15,625 bases of DNA, taken from positions 1-15,625 of the forward strand of contig CAYTGO010000067.1 in NCBI GenBank assembly GCA_964437425.1, in the 5' to 3' direction. Positions 7,654-13,880 of the stretch are shown piece after piece. The stretch comes from Scalindua sp964437425. GTDB lineage: Bacteria; Planctomycetota; Brocadiia; Brocadiales; Scalinduaceae. A program made the translations under genes and the position numbers. Each line of letters begins with the position of its first letter. The first letter of the stretch is position 1. Below the pieces are notes generated by a model. It made no database searches. It was not told where the DNA came from and saw nothing but the letters and a program-made list of their open reading frames with translations.

Positions 7654-7836
7654 TTTGCGTTAATTGTATTCGTCTTCAACGGCAAAGTGTGTTGGGAAAT
7701 CGGACTCTGCCTTGCTGCCGGGATGGGACTCGGCGGCTGGATCGGGAGCCACTGGGCTGTTAAAAAAGGCGAACGCTGGATAAGGGTGGTACTTGCTATC
7801 TGTGTAGTAGCGATGGTAGTAAAGCTTATTATCTGA
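7654..7836 (+). pseudogene. Orphan 3' end of a second TauE/SafE gene
   Basis: From 7666 to the TGA at 7834-7836 the sequence aligns without gaps to 5375-5545, the last 57 codons (stop included) of the intact permease. There are 21 mismatches in 171 bp, mostly at third positions; only four residues differ, all conservative (A/V, T/A, I/V, V/I). The match extends upstream through FALI (7654-7665), then meets a stop (7651-7653) and ends. Downstream it continues for about 20 bp past the stop codon ('tgtggaacaa'). The pattern shows that this tail diverged while under selection as part of a working gene and was later cut off. It is not a fresh copy of the neighbour. Confidence 0.9.
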
Positions 7837-7890
7837 TTCTGTGGAACAACGAGTGACTATTGACCAATGACTAGCTTGCTTGGCAGGATC

Positions 7891-8295
7891 CTATTTTTTT
7901 TCTCGAAAGCGACTATCCCAAGTCTTGAATTTTATTTTACAGTAATTGTCCAACGATTGGAAACTGTCAAAAAATTGCAGTGATGCCTTTGAAAGAATAG
8001 GGCCGACATAATCGCATTTTTTAGTTGAATATTCGCGGCAGGTTATGGGCCGATTTTCATAAATAACACATTCACCATTGCCCATCATATAAATGCAAGA
8101 ATTATAGATAATCATATACCAACCTGTAGAATCTCTAAATGCTTTAATATTTTCATGGGACAATTGCCACAGAAGGCAGTCGAAGTCACGAATTGTTCGT
8201 GGAGCTGTTATTTTGACTGTAATATATTTGCAGCACAAATTATCACAATCATGACATTGCGATAAGGATCTTTTCTCTGATTCACTATTTTCCAT
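7891..8295 (-). CDS. YkgJ-type Cys-cluster protein (CxxCxxxCC)
   Basis: The 134-residue protein has an N-terminal CHDCDNLCC cluster (Cys14, 17, 21, 22) and a later block C76-VIYENRPIT-C86-REY. Both are hallmarks of the YkgJ/UPF0153 family of putative zinc or iron-sulfur binding proteins. The biochemical role of the family is poorly known. Additional cysteines lie at 40, 67 and 94. The start at 8295 has no clear ribosome-binding site. It is the most downstream gene of a minus-strand accessory block and is separated by 58 nt from the membrane protein gene upstream of it. The family call is firm; the function is open. Confidence 0.8.
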   Translation of the reverse strand: MENSESEKRSLSQCHDCDNLCCKYITVKITAPRTIRDFDCLLWQLSHENIKAFRDSTGWYMIIYNSCIYMMGNGECVIYENRPITCREYSTKKCDYVGPILSKASLQFFDSFQSLDNYCKIKFKTWDSRFREKK

Positions 8296-8353
8296 TACAT
8301 TTCAAAGAAATAAGAAGTCATATAGCGCTATAGATGTTGGTTGAATCTTATTG

Positions 8354-8920
8354 TTAAATACAGTTTACACCTGAGAGCAAATTCTTCCTGACCTTTCCCA
8401 ATAACATAGACCCAGTAAACGATTCATAAAGTAAATATATCGCCAAGGCTAAAAGGGCTATACTAATACCACAAAATGCTTTGCAGGAAAGTAAAGCTTG
8501 GCAAGAATTTAGAATACAAAAACCGATTAAAAACACAAAGATTGATAATGAAAATGACAATTCGAATTTGAGCCGCAAAACCAAGGACTTTATATAACTA
8601 ACACCAATGGGCTCTTTATCAAAATACGTTCTTAGGTATGTGTTCCAATCTTTGATATGAGTACTATCTGGCTTATTGGCAATCCTATCATAAAAAGCTT
8701 CTATTCTTGATCCAAAATCTTCAAGTATTAAGCCTACAGCGATAGACAGAAAGGCGTATAAAATCATAACCCCACTCTGATGTGATTCAAAATACGTTGC
8801 CACTTTGTTATTGCAAAGATAGCCTAAAGCACCATAAGGCAATAAGGCAAACCCACCAGGTATCAACGTTATGACTATTGGTCGAAAAACTTCCGATTTG
8901 AAGGAATTGCTTATATCCAT
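8354..8920 (-). CDS. Four-helix membrane protein of unknown function
   Basis: I do not recognise this 188-residue protein. It has four hydrophobic segments at about 14-36, 49-67, 119-141 and 149-168. A hydrophilic region at about 68-115 lies between the two pairs and holds acidic and Trp/Tyr-rich residues ('LEDFGSRIEAFYDRI', 'DWNTYLRTYFDKEP'). No catalytic motif is visible. The ATG at 8920 is the only sensible start, with a weak ribosome-binding region. It lies 58 nt upstream of the YkgJ-type gene and downstream of the SIR2-like gene. Small membrane proteins beside enzymes in such blocks are sometimes effectors or immunity partners, but nothing in the sequence proves that here. Confidence 0.65.
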   Translation of the reverse strand: MDISNSFKSEVFRPIVITLIPGGFALLPYGALGYLCNNKVATYFESHQSGVMILYAFLSIAVGLILEDFGSRIEAFYDRIANKPDSTHIKDWNTYLRTYFDKEPIGVSYIKSLVLRLKFELSFSLSIFVFLIGFCILNSCQALLSCKAFCGISIALLALAIYLLYESFTGSMLLGKVRKNLLSGVNCI

Positions 8921-8958
8921 TTTTGACTATTTTGCTATGTTATTGATTAGCCCAACAG

Positions 8959-9066
8959 CTAAATATACAGATACCGTTTATTATCTTCTATCCACTCTGG
9001 CCAAGTCACTATTTTTTCTTTTATGTCTATAGGAATAGTTCCTTCTGTAAATAAGTCCTGAGATAA
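8959..9066 (-). pseudogene. Possible 3' remnant of a broken gene
   Basis: On the minus strand, 35 codons run from a stop at 9067-9069 to a TAG at 8959-8961 without any start codon. They read with plausible protein composition (it ends KIVTWPEWIEDNKRYLYI). The gap between the SIR2-like gene and the membrane protein gene (8921-9185) otherwise holds nothing I can name. This could be the tail of a gene lost by deletion, or chance. Confidence 0.25.
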
Positions 9067-9185
9067 TCAGGGAAATCGAAGACCAGGAAACCTGACTATC
9101 TTCGTGGGCATAACATGGATGTGTGCGTATTGTTATCTTTTTTGGGGTGGAATGTCAAGGGGCAAAATGTAATCCTAGCTTATAT

Positions 9186-10193
9186 TTAAAGGTCTTCAAC
9201 AAATCTCTTAAAACCTATGGGTTTAAAATCTACAGATCCATATAGTTCTTCATATTTTTTCTTTATAATGTTATTAGGTTCTTTTTCAATAACTGTTATT
9301 TTGTCATAATTATTTTCCCTTGTTAGCATTGCTTTCATCAAAAGACATCTTATTTGGTAGTCTTCCTCCTTTAAAGCATATCCTATAAAAACAAGTTCAT
9401 CAGCTTCCTTCAATTTGCTTTCTGCACACACCCATGTTTCTTTAATAATTCTATTTTCATAATCTTTATACATAGTTGGAGTGATTAATAAGCTTTCATA
9501 TTTACAAGTACAGCATTCATTAATACAATGAAGGCCCTGCAGTGTTCTTAGTGCACCTTTTGAATGCATTGTCAAATCAACCTCATCACATTTGGGACAG
9601 TAAATCCAGTTTAAAGATCCATGGATTTTTAATATCAAGATGTCACCTGAATTTAAACTAGGCCCGGATACTCTTTCTTCTATGGGCCTGTTAAATCCTT
9701 GATTTTCACCAGGGTCATAATTTGAGACGGTTTTGCGTATCTTGACCCCATAATTATAGCTTCCTTTCAAATCCAGTAAAGCATCGTCAATAATTATATC
9801 ATAATTTGTAGAGATAATTGTTGATCCTTGAGAGTCAATCTTTTCGATAAAGGTTTCGGTAGTTGAATCAGTAACTTTTCCAAGACTTTTCTCAAACTCT
9901 TTAATAACCAAGCTCATTAAGTCATCTTTCAAGTCAATAATTTGTTCTAGATTGATGCCAAAAGAAGGTGATTTTCCTTGTTGAATTATATAGTCCAAAA
10001 GATTCCATATTTGGTTATCAACAACTGGATCATTTCTTTTATATAACTTCTTTATAAACGCGTTCAGACGCTTTGCCTCTGAAGTTTGCTTAAAATCTTC
10101 AACCGCTTTTTTAACAAGGTCCACGTTTAATGGTGCACTAGGTGCTACGGCTTTTGTTGCTCCTGCTCCTAAGAAATAGACAATATTACTCAT
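9186..10193 (-). CDS. SIR2-like domain protein (putative NAD+-consuming enzyme)
   Basis: The 335-residue protein begins with the nucleotide-binding loop FLGAGAT (7-13). STNYD follows at 128-132, with Asn130 in the position of the sirtuin TxNxD motif, and KIHGSLNW at 189-196, with His191 as the expected catalytic His. A Cys cluster (C199, C202, C223, C227, C228, C230) suggests a zinc site. A late motif GYALKEED (271-278) is the end of the Rossmann fold seen in SIR2_2/SIR2-like proteins. Stand-alone and fused SIR2-like proteins act in several phage-defence systems by destroying NAD+ (established for ThsA and DSR-type proteins). A strong GGAGGT lies about 7 nt before the ATG. It has no second domain, so its trigger would have to come from a partner. 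Confidence 0.85.
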   Translation of the reverse strand: MSNIVYFLGAGATKAVAPSAPLNVDLVKKAVEDFKQTSEAKRLNAFIKKLYKRNDPVVDNQIWNLLDYIIQQGKSPSFGINLEQIIDLKDDLMSLVIKEFEKSLGKVTDSTTETFIEKIDSQGSTIISTNYDIIIDDALLDLKGSYNYGVKIRKTVSNYDPGENQGFNRPIEERVSGPSLNSGDILILKIHGSLNWIYCPKCDEVDLTMHSKGALRTLQGLHCINECCTCKYESLLITPTMYKDYENRIIKETWVCAESKLKEADELVFIGYALKEEDYQIRCLLMKAMLTRENNYDKITVIEKEPNNIIKKKYEELYGSVDFKPIGFKRFVEDL

Positions 10194-10322
10194 ATTATGT
10201 ACCTCCGCATACTAACTGAACAAAAGATGAACTGATCAGAAACTCTTCTTAAACAATTTCCCACTATCATCCTTATCATGTAGATTTAAACAAATTTCAC
10301 TGTCTGGAAAATGAATAACATT

Positions 10323-10351
10323 ATGAAAACAAAGGGGGCAAATCTCCCCTT
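10323..10351 (-). terminator. Possible Rho-independent terminator after the DUF5677-like gene
   Basis: On the minus strand, AAGGGG (10351-10346) pairs with CCCCTT (10337-10332) across an 8-nt loop and is followed by TTGTTTTC. It lies 40-60 nt downstream of the DUF5677-like stop codon and would separate that gene from the SIR2-like gene. The T-tract is interrupted by G. Confidence 0.4.
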
Positions 10352-10389
10352 GACTGCATTAAATAGGTGTGGTGTCCCCCAATTTTGTC

Positions 10390-11235
10390 TTATGTAATTT
10401 TGCCTATTAATTTTTGTACTCGTTTTCTGCAATCTTCTATCATTTCTGGTTCTTCAAGATTAAAAATTTTACATATAGAACGAATTGCATGTGTAAGACA
10501 TTCTGATAATGTCATATAAAGGACATCAAAATCTTCAAATTCAGGTTCATTCTTTAAGGCAACTATTTTCTTTCTGTCCGGGTCTAGGTGCAGTGCATCC
10601 TCAAGTGACCTAACCGAAGAATGGAGCGTGCTACTTGTAAATGTATAAAGAGTGTCATACCAATCTTCCAAACCAGATTTTTTTGCACAATCAAATACAC
10701 TAATTTTTTTTAGATTATCTTTCTCGATTTTCTTTGTAAGTATTAATTTTTGTGCTTTTGATTGAGCAAGCTCGTCAGCATCAACGTTATTTCTTTCTTG
10801 ATATCGAATAAGTTTATTGAGTGCCTTTAATTCTTCAACTACATCAGACTTAACTAATTCATAAGAAAAAGTTTGATCTTTTGATATTGCTACCAATGGA
10901 AACAACGGTTCGAGAATACAACGAATAAGAATATTAACTTGCTGTCTCATTCCCTTGAAACTAACAAGTAGTGCAGCTTGATAGGTTGTTAATACTCGCG
11001 AAAATAAAATTGAAGAAAGTAATTCTGGCGTATGTCTATTATGCACAACTAGCTCGTATTGTAGCTTTTGAGAGTATGTATTTAATTCTTTGCATATTTC
11101 TATATACTTACCATATCTAGACTCTAAGGCAGTTATAAAATCTAGATTATCCTCAGCGAGAAATCCATCTTCGTCAAATTTGTTCAAATCAATCTCCATA
11201 CTACCTAAATCTAGGGGTTTCAATGGGTCAGTCAT
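10390..11235 (-). CDS. DUF5677-like protein of unknown function
   Basis: The 281-residue, mostly helical protein has the features I associate with DUF5677. A central segment 'SSILFSRVLTTYQAALLVSFKGMRQQ' leads to 'LIRCILEPLFPLVAI' (about 75-117). A later pair of helices contains 'YDTLYTFTSSTLHSSV' with a conserved-looking His near 205. No enzymatic motif or membrane anchor is clear, although residues 85-120 are moderately hydrophobic. The ATG at 11235 lacks a clear ribosome-binding site; Met13 (preceded by 'agg') is an alternative. It lies between the HNH-like gene and the SIR2-like gene on the same strand. The role is unknown; the setting suggests an accessory or defence function only by association. 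Confidence 0.6.
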   Translation of the reverse strand: MTDPLKPLDLGSMEIDLNKFDEDGFLAEDNLDFITALESRYGKYIEICKELNTYSQKLQYELVVHNRHTPELLSSILFSRVLTTYQAALLVSFKGMRQQVNILIRCILEPLFPLVAISKDQTFSYELVKSDVVEELKALNKLIRYQERNNVDADELAQSKAQKLILTKKIEKDNLKKISVFDCAKKSGLEDWYDTLYTFTSSTLHSSVRSLEDALHLDPDRKKIVALKNEPEFEDFDVLYMTLSECLTHAIRSICKIFNLEEPEMIEDCRKRVQKLIGKIT

Positions 11236-11320
11236 TATCTGGAGACACTATACTTATTTTCTCTGTCATGAGAATGCTAACACCGAAAACAATAGTTTGG
11301 TATCCCTCGATTTCGAAAGA

Positions 11321-11557
11321 CTAAATTTTACCGCGTTTATTTCTGTTAGTATGTATTTTTTTATGCTTCGTTTTTGAGACAACTCTAGTATTTTTAGGAG
11401 TGGTTTTTCCACCTTCTGCAACTGGTTTTACATGGTGTAATTCTTTACTTTTCGGCAACTTTCCGCTTGGATACCCTTTGGCTTTAATAACTTTCTCAAC
11501 TTTTTTAGGTGATCTTTCTTTTTTCACCTGTGCTTTTGTCGCTTTACCTTTTTTCAT
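11321..11557 (-). CDS. Small basic protein with an HNH-like motif
   Basis: The 78-residue protein starts at 11557, where AAAGGAG lies about 9 nt upstream of the ATG. A longer frame from 11788 would overlap the antitoxin gene and has no such site. The first 36 residues are Lys-rich. Residues 41-69 read HHVKPVAEGG, then an Asn at 56, then HKKIH. This H-H-x3-P-x3-GG ... N ... H-x3-H spacing is typical of HNH nucleases. The protein is shorter than normal HNH enzymes and lacks the CxxC pairs some carry, so activity is uncertain. A stem-loop cttaac/gttaag lies about 30-50 nt upstream of its start. Confidence 0.6.
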   Translation of the reverse strand: MKKGKATKAQVKKERSPKKVEKVIKAKGYPSGKLPKSKELHHVKPVAEGGKTTPKNTRVVSKTKHKKIHTNRNKRGKI

Positions 11558-11672
11558 CCTTTTGCTCCTTTCTATTTTTTCAATACACTTAACATTTTTA
11601 GTTAAGCAAAACCTTTTTGTTATGTATAAGTTGTATTTAGCGCTACCAGAGAAACAATATTTTCTTTTATAA

Positions 11673-12764
11673 TTAATTAGATAAGCAAATGGGTTCAATA
11701 AATTTTCCTCCAACACTATAAGGAATAATTTTTTTGTGCTGAAAGCGTCCGATAATAATTGCTGGATGTGTATTGATTTTTTTCGCAAAAGCTACAATAT
11801 CCTTACCATTTAGAGGGGCAGCACATAGTAGTTCCTGTTCTTGCTTTTCTGAGAATGTCCAGTCAATTGCAAATGCATCTGCTTCTTCTTCTTTTCTTAA
11901 ATCAATATCACTAAATTTAATATTTTCAATGGAAACATACTTCTTTCCGTGTAATAAAATATGACCTACTTCATGATAAAAAGTAAACCAAAATATATCA
12001 TTACGTTTGTAGCGATCTGAAAGCTGAATTAAAGGCGCGTCACCTATCCATCGGGTTGAGCCATGTATTGGCGCTTTTGGCAAACAAGGAGTATAGACAA
12101 CTTTTACACCAGCTTGTTTGCATAAATTTTGTAATTCAATAAAGAATCCTTCCGAATGGTGTACCATTAGATCTTTAATAGACTCCAAATTATGCTTAAA
12201 TTTATTTGCGTCGTAAGAGGGTACCTTTAATTCTTCCGCAAGAATTTCTCCTTGTCGTAGCCATGCAGAGACTGCGTATGATTCAGTGGTCTGTTTTAAT
12301 GAGATCCTAAAACATACTTTCAGTTTTTGCTTGTAATAATAATCCTCCCAGGCAGTTTTGCCCGATAAACCGAAAAATTGGAAAAGTGTGCCTATTTTCT
12401 CTTCAATTTTACGAGTTGATGAAACCCAGCCAAACTTTGCCATTTCAGCATAGGGAAAACATCTTGCCCATTCTTCAGCTTCTTCTATAGCTGATTGTCG
12501 CTTATTCCTGGAAACAGTTTCATCGTACCTATATTGTTTTTCTAGCCAGAATTTAGCAGGAATTTTCAATACATTCTCGAATTGAATTGACATATCAGGG
12601 GTGATCGAGCTGTTACCTTTAATAATTTTTATAATAGTCTGTTCCGGTTTTTCAGTTCTTAATGCAAATTCCTTTTTGCTCATCCCTATTTCTTCCAATT
12701 TTTCATTAAGAGTAAAGCCAGGATGAGTGACTGTTTCCGGGAAATATTCATTTGTAGCTGACAT
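11673..12764 (-). CDS. higA: HigA-type antitoxin with C-terminal ImmA/IrrE-like peptidase domain
   Basis: The 363-residue protein has an N-terminal XRE-type helix-turn-helix (about 18-70; 'HPGFTLNEKLEEIGMSKKEFA' is the HigA opening). A C-terminal metallopeptidase domain has HEVGH at 264-268 and EEEADAFA at 292-299, the ImmA/IrrE zinc site. HigA binds and neutralises HigB and represses the operon (family knowledge). The peptidase fusion is a known long form and may allow regulated cleavage. It starts 2 nt after the toxin stop codon, and the end of the toxin gene (AAAGAGAG) supplies its ribosome-binding region, so translation is probably coupled. Confidence 0.9.
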   Translation of the reverse strand: MSATNEYFPETVTHPGFTLNEKLEEIGMSKKEFALRTEKPEQTIIKIIKGNSSITPDMSIQFENVLKIPAKFWLEKQYRYDETVSRNKRQSAIEEAEEWARCFPYAEMAKFGWVSSTRKIEEKIGTLFQFFGLSGKTAWEDYYYKQKLKVCFRISLKQTTESYAVSAWLRQGEILAEELKVPSYDANKFKHNLESIKDLMVHHSEGFFIELQNLCKQAGVKVVYTPCLPKAPIHGSTRWIGDAPLIQLSDRYKRNDIFWFTFYHEVGHILLHGKKYVSIENIKFSDIDLRKEEEADAFAIDWTFSEKQEQELLCAAPLNGKDIVAFAKKINTHPAIIIGRFQHKKIIPYSVGGKFIEPICLSN

Positions 12765-12766
12765 AG

Positions 12767-13108
12767 TTATCTCTCTTTATGATAATTTTTTATTTCGATT
12801 ATTTCGACTTTCTTAATCTCTATCCAGATATATTTACCATCTTCATCAACTGGTACAGGATTCTCTTGCGGCACAAATATTAATCGGTATGGTTGGTCTA
12901 AATTGCAAGCCCACTGACCTTTCTTGTCATGAACAAGTTCGTGATATTTGCCCGGGGCATGCCTTAATTCTTCAAGTGATTCGGCAGCACGCAAATCATC
13001 AAGCCGTGCTTTGTAAAATTTAGCCCTTGTAGTTCCGAGCTTCCTCTTCGCCAGAGAATCATTATTGGCACATTCTTTAAGTTTGTTAGTTTTGAATTTT
13101 ATATCCAT
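12767..13108 (-). CDS. higB: HigB/RelE-family toxin
   Basis: The 113-residue product (from Met at 13108; an earlier ATG at 13117 adds MLV) is a RelE/ParE-fold toxin of the HigB type. Typical segments are 'KFYKARLDDLRAAESLEELRHAPGKYHEL' and 'GQWACNLDQPYRLIFVP'. HigB toxins cleave mRNA at the ribosome. The toxin-first order and 2-nt gap to higA are those of higBA operons. I chose 13108 because family members usually begin at MDI(x)F. The gene is driven by a near-consensus promoter at 13150-13178. Confidence 0.88.
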   Translation of the reverse strand: MDIKFKTNKLKECANNDSLAKRKLGTTRAKFYKARLDDLRAAESLEELRHAPGKYHELVHDKKGQWACNLDQPYRLIFVPQENPVPVDEDGKYIWIEIKKVEIIEIKNYHKER

Positions 13109-13149
13109 TACTAGCATACAAATAAAATAATTAATAGCAAGTGTTAATT

Positions 13150-13178
13150 ATAATATCAATCTTTTTTCTTCCTGTCAA
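13150..13178 (-). promoter_or_regulatory. Near-consensus sigma-70 promoter for higBA
   Basis: On the minus strand, TTGACA (13178-13173) and TATTAT (13155-13150) are exactly 17 nt apart. Transcription would start near 13143, about 35 nt before the higB ATG. The -35 box lies inside the 89-bp direct repeat copy that ends at 13171; the -10 box lies outside it. The other repeat copy has the same TTGACA, but I see no -10 box at the right distance there. Confidence 0.65.
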
Positions 13179-13259
13179 TCGACAATAATAAATATTCAAT
13201 CCCTATAGTCAACAGGGCAAAAACAGGCACAAAACAGGTATGCGTTATACTGGGGTAAG
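13171..13259 (+). repeat. 89-bp direct repeat, copy A
   Basis: Aligned without gaps to 14451-14539, with 9 mismatches in 89 bp. It begins cctgtcaatcgaca (which includes tgtc-aatc-gaca) and contains three 'acagg' words. The two copies enclose the hairpin array, a short signal-peptide-like frame and the ORF6N gene. Confidence 0.85.
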
Positions 13260-13290
13260 GATTGACGCGTTGCGGGTTGAGAATGATCGA

Positions 13291-13519
13291 TTGCTATTTA
13301 CCCATTTTGGCAATGTTGCCATTTTGGGTAAATGGTTTGCTATTTGGCGGATTTGCCAATGTTGGCATTTTTACTGAATGGTTGCTATTTAGCGGATTTG
13401 GCAATACTGCCATTTCCGCTGAATGGTTTGCTATTTGTCCCTTTTGCCAATCCTGGCATTTTGGACAAATGGTTTGCTATTTGGCGGATTTGGCAATCCT
13501 GCCTTTTCCGCCAAATGCC
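13291..13519 (+). repeat. Five tandem two-stage hairpins with compensatory changes
   Basis: Units start at 13291, 13337, 13382, 13428 and 13474 (45-46 nt each). In every unit an outer stem beginning ATTT and ending AAAT or GAAT encloses a short internal loop and an inner TGGCA/TGCCA-type stem. Outer arms: unit 1 atttaccca/tgggtaaat; unit 3 atttagcgga/tccgctgaat; unit 4 atttgtcc/ggacaaat; unit 5 atttggcgga/tccgccaaat. Unit 2 pairs with four G.U and one mismatch. Inner arms alternate: TGGCAA/TTGCCA, TGCCAA/TTGGCA, TGGCA/TGCCA, TGCCA/TGGCA, GGCA/TGCC. A constant linker GGTTTGCT (GGTTGCT once) joins units. The period is not a multiple of three, so the open frames across it are not genes. Confidence 0.9.
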
Positions 13520-13709
13520 TGCAAATCTTCTCTCTTCCTGCCCTTCCCGACTGAGTCGGATCTATAGCTAGCTAACAGGGTCGCCTCCCGCCAGTGGCGG
13601 ATCTTGAAGCTGCTCACAGGGTCGTCCTCAGGCGACAGGAGACCTGCTTTCCTTAGCGGATTAAATTCTTTGCGTCTTCTTGTCTTAGTGTCTCTGTGTG
13701 AGTGTTTTT
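13520..13709. repeat. Gene-free stretch with small GC-rich hairpins and repeat fragments
   Basis: Short perfect stems occur one after another: ccgac-tga-gtcgg (13549-13561), ccgcc-agt-ggcgg (13588-13600) and gtcg-tcctcagg-cgac (13621-13636). A fourth, ccgcc-taacaaact-ggcgg (about 13720-13738), lies just beyond. A 24-bp segment, 13643-13666, recurs exactly at 15398-15421. Another dispersed repeat, 'gtcttagtgtctctgtgtgag', is at 13680-13702. No gene is visible. Confidence 0.55.
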
Positions 13710-13844
13710 TTACAACTTCCCGCCTAACAAACTGGCGGACAGGTAGTCACTTTGACCTTTAGTTGCAGGTTTAAATACAAGAGTACAAACTAACAGAAAA
13801 ATAAAAACTTTTTTTAAGAACGATAACCCTGTTTTAAATATCAT
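13710..13844 (-). CDS. Small signal-peptide-like protein, probably a truncated gene
   Basis: A 44-codon frame begins at ATG 13844, with GGGAG 6 nt upstream, and ends at TAA 13712-13710. It encodes a basic start (MIFKTGLSFLKK), a hydrophobic stretch (VFIFLLVCTLVF) and a short hydrophilic tail. That is a good signal peptide or single membrane segment. The stop falls inside a ccgcc...ggcgg hairpin repeat, so the original gene may have been cut by the repeat. It starts 36 nt after the ORF6N stop codon on the same strand and could be co-transcribed with it. It could also be a true small membrane protein. Confidence 0.4.
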   Translation of the reverse strand: MIFKTGLSFLKKVFIFLLVCTLVFKPATKGQSDYLSASLLGGKL

Positions 13845-13880
13845 AATTTTCTCCCATTTCCATTATTCGCTTTTCATGTT

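Noticed and set aside
9061..9120. Possible transposase start (ATG CCC ACG AAG ...) on the minus strand between the SIR2-like and membrane protein genes
   Set aside because: The frame stops after 13 codons and the residues do not clearly match an IS200-type or other transposase start.
10236..10354. Open minus-strand stretch with a CPLC motif between the DUF5677-like and SIR2-like genes
   Set aside because: It reads like protein (GEICPLCFHNVIHFPDSE) but has no start codon and overlaps the likely terminator hairpin. It may be a remnant of a lost gene, but the evidence is too thin to call one.
11558..11788. Upstream extension of the HNH-like frame to 155 codons
   Set aside because: The extension overlaps the end of higA in another frame and lacks a ribosome-binding site, while the internal ATG at 11557 has AAAGGAG at a good distance.
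13291..13519. CRISPR array
   Set aside because: Spacing is regular, but the variable parts are self-complementary stems and not unrelated spacers. Units are contiguous, and no cas genes are present.
13262..13571. Two overlapping plus-strand frames across the hairpin array
   Set aside because: The array period (45-46 nt) shifts frame at each unit, and the two frames read the same repeats in different phases, so coding is unlikely.
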